From NCBI GenBank assembly GCA_022414725.1, contig CM039466.1, positions 15,381,118 through 15,445,117 on the forward strand: a stretch of DNA of 64,000 bases, given 5' to 3'. A program made the translations under genes and the position numbers. This stretch comes from Microglena sp. YARC (Eukaryota > Chlorophyta > Chlorophyceae > Chlamydomonadales > Chlamydomonadaceae). Shown in pieces: positions 46,542 to 58,720 of this stretch. The notes beneath the pieces are model-generated. The model was not told where the DNA came from, ran no database searches, and was given only the letters and a program-made list of their open reading frames with translations. Position 1 is the first letter of the stretch. Each line of letters starts with the position of its first letter.

Positions 46542-46994
46542 TCATTCGACCTTCGTCAGATCAAGCAGCTGAGTAATTAGGAGGAGAAAGCAGGCCAGAC
46601 TAGTAGGAGATAGTAGGGGAGCTCCTGGGTTGCGGATACCTATGCATTTCAACGTTCCCACATCAGCATTTCCCCGTGCCGTGGCCCGCCGTGGCCTGCC
46701 GCACCGCGGCAACGGATATCGCCGGAGCTGCCAGCCTGACTTCTGGTCCTCGGGAAGGCCAAAATACGTACGTGAAAACACGCCCTTGGTCTTGATGCGA
46801 ATGTCGGGTAGCTGTCGCTTGCTAGCTCGCATGTTGACTCGTCGAACGTCGGGTGGCGTGGGATGGGTTAACGAATGCACAGGTCCGACTGCTACTGCCC
46901 TCAATGGTTGTTCTGTGGGACGTCGCAACGGACCCTCTAAAATCTGCGTAGGTGACGCAAGACGCAGCATGTAGAATAATCCTACATCAGCCAT
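46542..46994 (-). CDS. Hypothetical ORF, 150 residues (copy 2)
   Basis: Duplicate of 34610-35062, frame preserved. The short ORF 34258-34458 is also duplicated here at 46190-46390. Confidence 0.25.
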   Translation of the reverse strand: MADVGLFYMLRLASPTQILEGPLRRPTEQPLRAVAVGPVHSLTHPTPPDVRRVNMRASKRQLPDIRIKTKGVFSRTYFGLPEDQKSGWQLRRYPLPRCGRPRRATARGNADVGTLKCIGIRNPGAPLLSPTSLACFLLLITQLLDLTKVE

Positions 46995-47062
46995 TGGTGT
47001 GCTCAAGTGAATGTGCCTTGAAAGCTCCACGCTAATAGGGCATGTGACAAGTGGAAAAAATG

Positions 47063-47127
47063 TGTCTTGTGGGATCGTGACCTTGTGCGTGTTAAGCACA
47101 CGTGATAACCAACTACACCAACGAGAC
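47063..47127 (-). pseudogene. tRNA-Val (AAC), T-arm deleted
   Basis: It is the counterpart of 35131-35204 but only 65 bases. Nine bases are missing on either side of GGATCG, which removes most of the T-stem and the B box. The anticodon arm and D-arm are unchanged. It cannot fold as a tRNA and should not be transcribed by RNA polymerase III. Confidence 0.8.
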
Positions 47128-47169
47128 ACGATGAAGGTTATCAGATATGAGGTATATGAAACCATCATC

Positions 47170-49155
47170 AATAGTTTTTCAACTCTCTCTGTTCTCTTAT
47201 AAATCTCTGTAACGAACCTCTCTCTCTCTCTCTCTGTTCTCTTATAAATCTCTAGTCATAGCGCATGCCCTTGGGAGGTATTTAGTTCTTTTAGTTCGGC
47301 CTTCCTCTCTTGTGGTTGGTAGGCTTGGTGTTCTGGATTGCATACTTTTGCATCCCTCCCCTTTCCGCTCTCCTTTACGCCTCTAGTTTGTTTCCTTTTT
47401 TTTGACTTGACCTAGTTTGTTTCCAGGTTTGTGGGGGTGCCTTCAAAACCCTCGTGCTTCCGTGTTATAAAATTGGATGGTCGGCAGGCTGTGCTGCTGT
47501 CCAGTACTCCAGTCTCGGCAGTGATTTGCTGAGTTTATGTAACGAACCCTCTCTCTCTCTCAGCTTTCTCTCCGTCCTCTTCTATCCTCTCTCTTTCTCT
47601 CCGTCGCTGCATACTAAGGTGCTCATAGCGCGTGCCCTTGATTGGTCTAAAGCTTTTTTGGCCCAGCCCTCTGCTCTTGTGTTTGTTGGGCTTGGTGCTC
47701 TGGATTACCTGCCTCGGCATCCCTCCCCTTCACGCTCTTCTTTCCGCCCTAGTTTGTTTCCTTTTTTTGACTTGACCTAGTTTGTTTTTAGGTTTGAGGG
47801 GGTGCCTTAAAAACCCTCGTCTTTCTGTGTTATAAAATTGGATGGTCGGCAGGCTGTGCTGCTGTCCAGTCTCGGCAGTGATTCGCTGAGTTTCTGTAAC
47901 GAACCCTCTCTCTCTACACTTACCTCGCTATTTGCTACTTGTTATAGAATTGCACGGTCTGCAGGCTGTCCTGCTGTCCTGTCTCGGCAGTGATTTGCTG
48001 AGTTTATGTAACTAATCCTCTCTCTCAATATTTTTCTCAATGCATTTGTAGTTTGCTCCGTTTTTGAAAGCTTTATAATTTACTTTTTATTTTGCTTTTT
48101 GGAGGCAGTCGTTTTACCAACGGGGCCCTGAGTTCGTGCTACAGTGATCATTTAATTCTACAATATAATTAGCGACGGGGGTAAGGTGAAGTAGTGCTAA
48201 TACTACTATTTCGTATTATTAGTATGCTCCATAGTTTCCGTGGGTATTGCTCGGGCAGATTTGGAGTTGAAAGACGGCGAGCAGCCCAGAGTTGGCTGAA
48301 AAGCAATGTAACAATCCAATACTTTCCCGCATCTAATGTAACAATCCAATACTATCCCGCATCTAATGTAACAATCCAATACTATCCCGCATCCAATGTA
48401 ACAATCCAATACTATCCCGCATCTTCTAAGGTCAGCATACGGTAGTGTGGGCACCTAAGGGGGGGGGGGGGGGGGGGGGGGGGGCAGAGGGTTGTGCAAT
48501 CCCAAGAAGCATCGTGCCTAGCGGCCTATCTCACGCCAATCCAATCCATGCCAATCCAATCCATTCCCAGGAAGCATCGTGCCTAGCGGCCTATCTCACG
48601 CCAATCCAATCCATGCCAATCCAATCCAATCCCAGGAAGCATCGTGCCTAGCGGCCTATCTCACGCCAATCCAATCCATGCCAATCCAATCCAATCCCAG
48701 GAAGCATCGTGCCTAGCGGCCTATCTCACGCCAATCCAATCCATGCCAATCCAATCCAATCCCAGGAAGCATCGTGCCTAGCGGCCTATCTCACGCCAAT
48801 CCAATCCATGCCAATCCAATCCAATCCCAGGAAGCATCGTGCCTAGCGGCCTATCTCATGCCAATCCATGCCAATCCAATCCAATCCCAGGAAGCATCGT
48901 GCCTAGCGGCCTATCTCATGCCAATCCATGCCAATCCAATCCAATCCCAGGAAGCATCGTGCCTAGCGGCCTATCTCATGCCAATCCATGCCAATCCAAT
49001 CCCAGGAAGCATCGTGCCTAGCGGCCTATCTCATGCCAATCCAATCCAATCCAATCCATTCCCAGGAAGCATCGTGCCTAGCGGCCTATTTCCTGCCAAT
49101 CCATGCCAATCCAATCCAATCCCAGGAAGCATCGTGCCTAGCGGCCTATCTCTGA
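47170..49155. repeat. Copy 2 of the CTCTCT, 30-bp and AAGCATCGTGCC minisatellites
   Basis: Same order as 35240-37115: irregular CT repeat, 30-bp array (48304-48425), poly-G (48460-48484) and 60-69 bp array (48500-49155). Confidence 0.85.
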
Positions 49156-49170
49156 TGCTTTCCCTTTCAG

Positions 49171-49366
49171 TTTGCTCGTCCGGTGCTTGGGCTCTGAGCT
49201 TCCATATGACTTGGGGGTGATGGAGCGAATGGACTGGAAGGTTGGCAAGTGCGATGCTCTGATCATCGAGCTCATGTTGGCCAAGGGGGAAGAGTGCTTG
49301 GGAGTTCCAGAGTTCTGTGGTGGCTGCGAGCCAGGCTTTGGGGTGCTGAACATCTGTGGGCGAGTG
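49171..49366 (+). CDS. Orphan exon-like segment (copy 2)
   Basis: Duplicate of 37131-37326, with CCCTTTCAG acceptor; the short second copy is near 49549-49594. Confidence 0.35.
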
Positions 49367-50794
49367 GTGGGCGGATGGTGGGTGGCGGGTGGGTAGTGTT
49401 GAGTTGTGATGATTTGTGTTGTGTTGATTTGTGTTGATTTGTGTTGATTTGAGTTGTGTTGTCTGTGTTGTGTTGAGTTGTGTTGTGTTGAGTTGTGTTG
49501 TGTTGAGTTGAGTTGAGTTGTGTTGAGTTTTGTGTTGTGCTGCTGTAGCTGTGAGCCAGGCCGCTTTGGGGAGCTGGACATCTGTAGGCGGATGGTAGGT
49601 CTCATATATGTAGGGACCGGCAGTACACACAATACGCAGTACACACAATACACAGTACACACAATACACAGTACACACAATACACAGTGCACACAATACA
49701 CAGAACACACAATACACACAATACACAGTACACACAATACACAGTACACACAATACACAGTACACACAATACACAGTACACACAATACACAGTACACACA
49801 ATACACAGTACACACAATACACAGTACACACAATACACAGTACACACAATACACAGTACACACAATACACAGTACACACAATACACAGTACACACAATAC
49901 ACAGTACACACAATACACAGTACACACAATACACACAATACACAGTACACACAATACACAGTACACACAATACACAGTACACACAATACACAGTACACAC
50001 AATACACAGTACACACAATACACAGTACACACAATACACAGTACACACAATACACAGTACACACTATACACAGTACACACAATACACAGTACACACAATA
50101 CACAGTACACACAATACACACAATACACAGTACACACAATACACAGTACACACAATACACAGTACACACAATACACAGTACACACAATACACAGTACACA
50201 CAATACACAGTACACACAATACACAGTACACAGTACACACAATACACAGTACACACAGTACACAGAACACACAATACACGATACACAGTCAACATTTCAA
50301 TACACTGTACACACAATACACAATACAAAGTCAATATTTAAGCATGCATATGATTAAGAAACAGACAATATTAAAATACACATTATTCACAATACACAGT
50401 CAATGTTTAAACATGTATAAATACAGTATAAATACATACATAAATACAATCAATCATGATAGACTACACACAAATCAACATTTAAACTTCGATATGGATA
50501 TATGGAGGTGTTTCAGGGTTTAGGATTTATGTACACCATAACCACTTCCTTTAAACACGTATTGCAGGTGGAGGTGTTTGTAGTCTTAGGGTTTAGGGTT
50601 GCCATACACCGTAGTCACTTCCTTTAGACACATCTTATATTGTGTGGCTCTCCTTTCAGGTGGAGCTGGGACCTCGTTGGAAGCTTCGCCCAATTGATAT
50701 GATACCGTTTGCCTATCATGCAAAAACATAATTACTAATTACTAATTAGAGTCACCGCCTTTCAACATCTTATATTGTGTGGCTCTCTTTCCAG

Positions 50795-50969
50795 GTGGAG
50801 TTGGGACCTCGTTGGAAGCTTCCGGAAGCGCCAGCTCAGCCTTTCCCCCCGCCAACACTGAGGATGCAGTTGCGGCTGCGGCATCCGCAGCCCAAAATGC
50901 GAAAGCCACTAATGAGTCGGCCGTGGTGGAACTGAGGGCACAGCTGGAGATCACTAAGAAAGAACTTAG
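50795..50969 (+). CDS. ACBP: ACBP exon 11, long version (copy 3)
   Basis: Appears the same as 38755-38929, with acceptor CCAG and donor GTGAGG intact. Four GC-donor copies of the 79-nt exon follow (about 51028-51520), one more than in copy 2. Confidence 0.7.
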
Positions 50970-51889
50970 GTGAGGCTCCACAAACATACACACACGTACG
51001 CACTTGCACGCGCACATGTACACGCAGCCCAAAGTGTGAAAGCCACTGATGAGTCAGCCGTGGTGGAACTAAGGGCACAGCTGGAGATCACTAGGAAAGA
51101 GCTTAGGCGAGGCTTCACAAACATACACACACGTACGCACTTGCACGCGCACATGTACACGCAGCCCAAAGTGTGAAAGCCACTAATGAGTCAGCCGTGG
51201 TGGAACTAAGGGCACAGCTGGAGATCACTAGGAAAGAGCTTAGGCGAGGCTCCACAAACATACACACACGTACGCACTTGCACGCACACATGTACACGCA
51301 GCTCTAAGTGCGAAAGCCACTAATGAGTCAGCCGTGGTGGAACTAAGGGCACAGCTGGAGATCACTAGGAAAGAGCTTAGGCGAGGCTCCACAAACATAC
51401 ACACACGTACGCACTTGCACGCACACATGTACACGCAGCCCTAAGTGCGAAAGCCACTAATGAGTCAGCCGTGGTGGAACTAAGGGCACAGCTGGAGATC
51501 ACTAGGAAAGAGCTTAGGCGAGGCTTCACAAACATATATGCACGCACATACACACATGCACAGACACAAACACAAACATGAACACACACACACATAGCAC
51601 AGAGTACGAAAGCCACTAATGATTCAGCCGCGGTAGAACTGAAGGCACAGCTGGAGATCACTAAGAAATAACTTCCGTGAGGCTCCATTTCAGACATGCA
51701 CATACACATGAGCACTTGCGCACACACATACATATACACACGGCCCAGAGTGCGAAAGCAACTAATGAGTCGGCCGTGGTGGAACTAAGGGCACAGCTGG
51801 AGATCGCTAAGAAACAACTTAGTTGAGGCTCCACAAAAACATACACACATGCACGCACTCATACACATACGTACGCAAATGCACATGCA

Positions 51890-52430
51890 CATAGACATAG
51901 TCCACACACATGCACACACACATGCACACACATGAGCACTTGCATGCACACACACAACATGCACACACATACACACACATGCACATACACACATGAGCAC
52001 TTGCATGCACACACACATACACACATACACACTTGAGCACTTGCATGCACACACATACACACATGAGCACTTGCATGCACACACAATACACACATGAGCA
52101 CTTGCATGGACACACATCACACACATGAGCACTTGCATGCACACACACATACACACATGAGCACTTGCATGCACACACACATACACACACATGAGCACTT
52201 GCATGCACACACATACACACATGAGCACTTGCATGCACACACATACACACATGAGCACTTGCATGCACACACATACACACACATGAGCACTTGCATGCAC
52301 ACACACATACACACATGAGCACTTGCATGCACACACACATACACACATGAGCACTTGCATGCACACACACACACATGAGCACTTGCATGCACACACACAT
52401 AAATACATGAGCACTTGCACATTGACATAC
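51890..52430. repeat. CATGAGCACTTGCATGCA minisatellite (copy 3)
   Basis: Same unit as 39700-40280, with different unit order and some irregular units. Confidence 0.85.
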
Positions 52431-52556
52431 ACAGAGCCCAGAGCGCCAAAGCAACTAATGAGTCGGCTGTGGTGGAGCAACAAAAATAACAAACATACGC
52501 ACACGTGCACACATACACACAAACATACGCACTTGCACACACACATACACACACAG

Positions 52557-52635
52557 CCCAGAGCGCCAAAGCCACTATTGAGGCGGCCATGGTGGAACTG
52601 AGAGCACAGCTGGAGATCGATAAGAAAGAGCTTAG
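52557..52635 (+). CDS. ACBP: Alternative 79-nt coiled-coil exon a (copy 3)
   Basis: Intact counterpart of 40437-40515. The next two copies (near 52723 and 52895) have single-base indels that break the frame, in sequence of doubtful quality. Confidence 0.5.
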
Positions 52636-52699
52636 GTGAGGCTCCACTGCATACACACACATGAGCACTTGCACACACACATACACACTCGGACAAACG

Positions 52700-55600
52700 C
52701 ATCGATGCACATACACATAGCCAGAGGTGCGAAAACAACTAGTGAGTCTGGCGTGTTGAAACTGAGGGCAAAGCTGGAAGATCGATAAGAAAGAGCTTAG
52801 GTGAGGCTCCACTGCATACACACACATGAGCACTTGCACACTCACATACACACATACACACTCGGACAAACGCATCGCATGCACATACACATAGCCCAGA
52901 GTGCGAAAACAACTAGTGAGTCGGCCGTGGTGGAACTGAGGCACAGCTGGAGATCGCTAAGAAAGAGCTTAGGTATGGCTCCACAAACATACGCACATGT
53001 GCACACACATATACACACTCACGCACAATCCAAACCGTGCGCTTAGCACATATGCACCACACGCACAGACACACACATTACACACATGCACACACACAAC
53101 ATGCACATCATGCCCATATGCACACATGCACAGGCAACGAATGCACAAACGCACGCATGCACAAACACACACATACACACACATGCACAGCAGCACAGAC
53201 ACACACATGCGCATAAACACGTATGCACAAACACCCACACACATACATACACACGCATGCACAAACACACACATGCACATACACACATCTGCACATACAA
53301 ATGCATGCAACACTACACATCACACACATGACATATACACACATAGACATGCATGCTCATACGCACACATATGCACATACTCACACATACACGCACATGC
53401 ACATACACATGCATCACGATATGCATGCAACATACACACGATACACATACACATGCATGCACATACTTAAACATACACACACACACATGCAGCATGCACA
53501 CACACATGCACACTTTCAGTACATATGCACACAGACAATGCAGAAAAGCCACACATGACCTCCACCCCACACCCCACACCAACACCTCGCCCCATTGTAG
53601 AGACATGAAAGCACCTGGTAACCAACCCTAACCAACCCACAGTGTTACCTTTGGTAACAATCCAACCAACTACAGTTTACATGGCAACCACCTAACAACA
53701 CACAGGGTAGTACATGGCAAATCACCTACAACCCACAGTGTAACTGTAACCAACTAACAACCCACAGGGTAAACTGTAGCCAACCCTAACAACCGCAGTG
53801 TATCTGGCATAACAAGCTAACCACATCTCCAGTTATACCATGGAAAATAACAACCACAATTTATGCAACAACTAACAACCATACATGTACCTGAACCACC
53901 CACCCTGTAGAGACATGGAAGCATGTAAGGCAATTGATGTCAGACTCAGCTTTGTGCGAACAGTTGGTGGTCAACAACACACCCACATCTATCCACTCCC
54001 AAACACATCTCACTCCCTAACATATCCCTCCAACCTTTAACCCACCATCTCCCACCAACAACGCTCACATCTCACCCAACTGCAACATCCAACTCACATC
54101 TCAACTTAACCCATCAATCTCCACCACATCACTCTATTCCACACTTGTAGTAGACATAAGAGAAGGACCCATTTATGAGATGCATGCTCGGGCAATCAAT
54201 GTGGCCACCCCACACCACCTCACTTCAACCCTACCTCACTACCTCTACTCCTCTTATCCCCTCACTTACCTCACTTAACCCTCAACCTCTACCCTCATTC
54301 GTCCAACATCTCACCATATACCAACCCACCCCATTCAACAATCCCAACCCATCCCACTCCTCTACAACCGAAGCTTAGTTTTTCCATCCTCACCTTTCTA
54401 ATTACCACCACCCATTCTCACCTCCACCTCTACTACCCTTACGCACCACCTCCTCCATCCTCCCTCCCCCATCCTCACCCCACTATAACCACCACCCAGA
54501 TCCTAACCCATCTACCCCCACCCACCTCCCATCCTCACCCCAACCATCCTAACACTTACACCCACCTCACCTCACCGCCACCCCATCCCAACCCTTTTAG
54601 AGAATGAAGCACTGATATTGAATGGCTTCTAGTGTAATGGTAATCAACCTAAAACAACTATAACCAACCACGGTGTACTCGTAACAATCCACCCCAGCGC
54701 CACCTGCCTGTAGAGACATTCAAGCACTGACGGGGAATTGATGATTGAACTGGGCTGGGTGAACACGATCTTGCCATGATTGGCTAACCACCACTCACAT
54801 CTATCCACGACGCAACCCACATCTCCCCCTCTCCCACCACATACCCACACCCCACATCGACATCGCACCCCCACCAACATCCTCACCAACCAACCCCTCC
54901 CTCGCCCATCCTCCATTCCCACCCACCCCCTTGTTAAAACATGACGATGAGGGTAACTGATGGATAGACTAGGCTCTCTGTGCGCACCAACTATGGGCTC
55001 GCGGACACAGTTGAAGATGCTAAGAAAGCTGATGGAGGGCAAAGGTCTGTTATTTATTTCTTTGTTTTGATGGGTTATTGCTTGGATTGATTGTGTTTTG
55101 TGTGTGTGTGTTGTGTGTGGTGTGGGTTGGTGGGTGGGGGGGGTAAAGGAGTTCCGCAAAAAGGTAAAACTAAGATTGTTTGTTGTTGTTTGCATGTTTA
55201 TATGAGGATGATGATGGATGGATGACCTATGTTTAGCTGCACACAGTTGTAGGCATCCGGAAACTGTAGGATGCCTAAAAGCGCGAGGGGATATCTCTCT
55301 AGAGACCAGTCAGTTGCTAGCTTGCTATATCTGGTTACGCGATGAAGACGCTCATTGCCCTCTCCCCCCCCACAACACACACACATCACATCCGCCTGCC
55401 GTCCCTTGCTCATCCCCCTCCCCCACACATCAAACACGCTCTGCCGCCTTGCTCATCCCCCACCACCCCCCTAACACCACACGGGCCCTGCCCTTGCTCA
55501 ACACCCCCCCACACACAACACACACAACACAAACAACACATCGCGCCTGCGCTTGTCATACCCCCCCCGCCCCCACCCACCAACCCACACAAGCCTGCCG

Positions 55601-56525
55601 CCCTGTGATCATTCCCCTCCCCCCCCCCACAACACACCAAAACACTCACACAAGCCACCAAACATCACCACCAAACTGCAAGACAAATTTTTTTCTTTTA
55701 CTGGCTATCAAATGCAAGATCCCCCTTCTTTATTCTTCGTCAACTCTCTACCACTCCTCCCACCCCGGTACCACTCTGACCTCCATCCTAGTCACCTCTA
55801 GCCTACTCACCCACCCACCCTCATCATCATTCTCTCTCAACACACACAACACTCTCACTACTATCCAACCAGCATACTCAGTAGACAAGGCTCGTTATCT
55901 AGCTTGTAACAAGAGTAGATACCATAGAGCTCATCCGCATCTCACACACACCAGCACAAACAACCCCGAAAACACGACTAAAGGCAACCAGAGACAAGGC
56001 TCGTAGCTTAGCTGCAACTAAAGTAGGCCATGAGGGGCGCATCTCACCTGGAACGAGGCCCAATGGGCTAGTGATCTGCCGAGGCAAGCAAGCAGGGGGG
56101 GAGGGTAGTGCACCAGGCCGGTAGCTGAGGAGAGCCGCGAATGAATGCAGGTGGTGGAGGGTGTGGGGCTTATTGCCTCCATCTCGATAGGTTTATTATA
56201 GAGGGGGTTAGTAAGCAAACATAGCGTTAGTTGGGAGACACTGAGGTGCTTGCTAAGTGTAGGTGCATGCCCAGGCGTAGATAGGGAAAGGCAGGGGAGG
56301 TTGTGGGGCTCCTTATTGCCCTCCCCTAATGGTTATCTATCAAATGATGTGAGAGGGGGGAGGTAGCAACCAAAGGCGGTAGCCGAGAAAGGCAGGGTAG
56401 GTAGGGCCAGACGGTAGTGAGGAGAGCTGGCGGTAAGGCAGTGGAGGTTAGTGGTGTTATTGCCTCCCTAAGTTTACTCATCATAATGTGAGAGGAGAGG
56501 TAACGCCCAAGCGTAGCTGAGGAGA
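52700..56525. other. Low-accuracy consensus next to gap
   Basis: Compared with copies 1 and 2, the same arrays and exons show frequent single-base insertions and deletions, increasing toward the gap. Decayed-looking exon 12 (54937-55044) and exon 13 (about 55985-56200) lie here. Their frame breaks are probably sequence errors rather than mutations. Confidence 0.75.
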
Positions 56526-57525
56526 NNNNNNNNNNNNNNNNNNNNNNNNNNNNNNNNNNNNNNNNNNNNNNNNNNNNNNNNNNNNNNNNNNNNNNNNNNN
56601 NNNNNNNNNNNNNNNNNNNNNNNNNNNNNNNNNNNNNNNNNNNNNNNNNNNNNNNNNNNNNNNNNNNNNNNNNNNNNNNNNNNNNNNNNNNNNNNNNNNN
56701 NNNNNNNNNNNNNNNNNNNNNNNNNNNNNNNNNNNNNNNNNNNNNNNNNNNNNNNNNNNNNNNNNNNNNNNNNNNNNNNNNNNNNNNNNNNNNNNNNNNN
56801 NNNNNNNNNNNNNNNNNNNNNNNNNNNNNNNNNNNNNNNNNNNNNNNNNNNNNNNNNNNNNNNNNNNNNNNNNNNNNNNNNNNNNNNNNNNNNNNNNNNN
56901 NNNNNNNNNNNNNNNNNNNNNNNNNNNNNNNNNNNNNNNNNNNNNNNNNNNNNNNNNNNNNNNNNNNNNNNNNNNNNNNNNNNNNNNNNNNNNNNNNNNN
57001 NNNNNNNNNNNNNNNNNNNNNNNNNNNNNNNNNNNNNNNNNNNNNNNNNNNNNNNNNNNNNNNNNNNNNNNNNNNNNNNNNNNNNNNNNNNNNNNNNNNN
57101 NNNNNNNNNNNNNNNNNNNNNNNNNNNNNNNNNNNNNNNNNNNNNNNNNNNNNNNNNNNNNNNNNNNNNNNNNNNNNNNNNNNNNNNNNNNNNNNNNNNN
57201 NNNNNNNNNNNNNNNNNNNNNNNNNNNNNNNNNNNNNNNNNNNNNNNNNNNNNNNNNNNNNNNNNNNNNNNNNNNNNNNNNNNNNNNNNNNNNNNNNNNN
57301 NNNNNNNNNNNNNNNNNNNNNNNNNNNNNNNNNNNNNNNNNNNNNNNNNNNNNNNNNNNNNNNNNNNNNNNNNNNNNNNNNNNNNNNNNNNNNNNNNNNN
57401 NNNNNNNNNNNNNNNNNNNNNNNNNNNNNNNNNNNNNNNNNNNNNNNNNNNNNNNNNNNNNNNNNNNNNNNNNNNNNNNNNNNNNNNNNNNNNNNNNNNN
57501 NNNNNNNNNNNNNNNNNNNNNNNNN
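56526..57525. other. Assembly gap, exactly 1,000 N
   Basis: The round length suggests a placeholder of unknown true size, placed inside the stop-codon minisatellite of copy 3. Confidence 0.95.
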
Positions 57526-57599
57526 TGAGTATCGCTTGTACGCTACCATCTCCTTCCTTGTATAGCCATGCTCGACACCATACACACTACAGAGAAGGG

Positions 57600-58240
57600 C
57601 AACAAATAACGCCCACCACCACTACACAAATACACCCCTGTCCCCAATGTCAAAACCTGTCATATCTTGGGTTTGCGCCAGAACAACTACCGTTATTCAT
57701 TGTATGATTGCTTTGTACTGCTCATCCTCCTCCTCTCCTGTAGCGATATCTAGCTGTGGCCTTACACTCTAGAACACAAAGAAATGGCAAACAAAGAAAG
57801 CCCCCCACCCACACATCCAACCCGAGCGACAGCTATACACACATACACCCCCCCACCCCCAGTTATTTCCTATCGTATATTGCTTCCCACTACTGAGAGT
57901 CTCACTTCTCATAATTACATGGTAAGCGCGTGTCCTTCGACCACTCTAGCATTAGAGAAACAACAAAGAATGCCCCCCCCACCCCCCCCCCCCCACACAA
58001 AAGCACCCAAACACCACACACTGCAGACCCCACCAACGCCCACCACCGACCCACCTACGAGCAGCAATACACCCCTGTCCCAATGTCAAATCTGTCAATC
58101 TTTGAATTTTGTACCGGTACAATTACAACTCGTATATTCATTGTATTCTTGTACTGGCTCTCTCGAATATCAGGTATCGAGCTGTGCTTGACACACTAGG
58201 CAAATAGAAAATACGAGAGAAGCCACCAATTCGAAAGACA
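57600..58240. repeat. Long tandem repeat of about 440 bp, two noisy units
   Basis: CACCCCTGTCCCAATGTCAA, TTCATTGTAT and CACACTAG-like ends recur at 57636-57780 and 58068-58205, each followed by ACAAAGAAAG/ACGAGAGAAG and C-rich sequence. Many indels make the frame unreadable. Confidence 0.55.
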
Positions 58241-58720
58241 AATACAGACTGCGGACGCCCACCAACGCAGGTGCGTCCTCATCGCATATAAAGTTGTGCT
58301 CTGTGTGTGTGTGTTGGTTGTGTCTCTGTGTTGCTCAGGATACAAATTTTAGACGAACTGGAACGCCCACCGCAGTGAGTCCTCCATGCATGTGTTAGTG
58401 CTCTAGGAGTGTGTGTGTAGGTGTGGTTGTGCTCTAATGTGTGTGTGTAGGTGGTGTGCGTCAAGAACAATATAGACGGCTGGACCCCACCGCAGGTGCG
58501 TCCTCCATGCATATGTCGTGCCTAGTGTGTTGTTGTAGTTGTAGGTTACGTTGGTGAAAAGGTGGTAGTTGTGTGATGGTCGAATTGGTATTGCTCTAGT
58601 GTGTGTTGCCCATGTGTGCTCTAGTGTGTGTGTGCTCCTCAAAGTGTGTGTGTTGCGGTGTCAAGCAAAAGACAAATACAGATTACGGAGCCCACCGCAG
58701 TGTAGATCTTCCATGCATGT
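58240..58720 (+). repeat. Four exon-end/donor repeats of an unidentified gene
   Basis: AAATACAGACTGCGGACGCC and CACCGCAG|GTGCGTCCTC, with TCCATGCATGTGTG after it, recur near 58245, 58350, 58468 and 58675. The pattern of coding-like end plus CAG|GTGCGT donor is the same as in the ACBP introns. Confidence 0.5.

Larger units (their letters stand above)
37571..49620 (+). repeat. 12-kb tandem unit, copy 2
   Basis: The unit starts at the ACACAGT array right after TAGGGACCGG and is 12,050 bp to the same point in copy 3. By eye, its second half (44.9-49.6 kb) is nearly identical to copy 1 (33.0-37.57 kb). The first half has an expanded coiled-coil exon region and has lost about 650 bp before exon 13. 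Confidence 0.85.
49621..56525 (+). repeat. 12-kb tandem unit, copy 3, truncated by gap
   Basis: Nearly identical to copy 2 up to about 52,680, then indels increase steadily up to the N-gap. It keeps the region before exon 13 that copy 2 has lost, so it is not a simple duplicate of copy 2. Confidence 0.8.
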
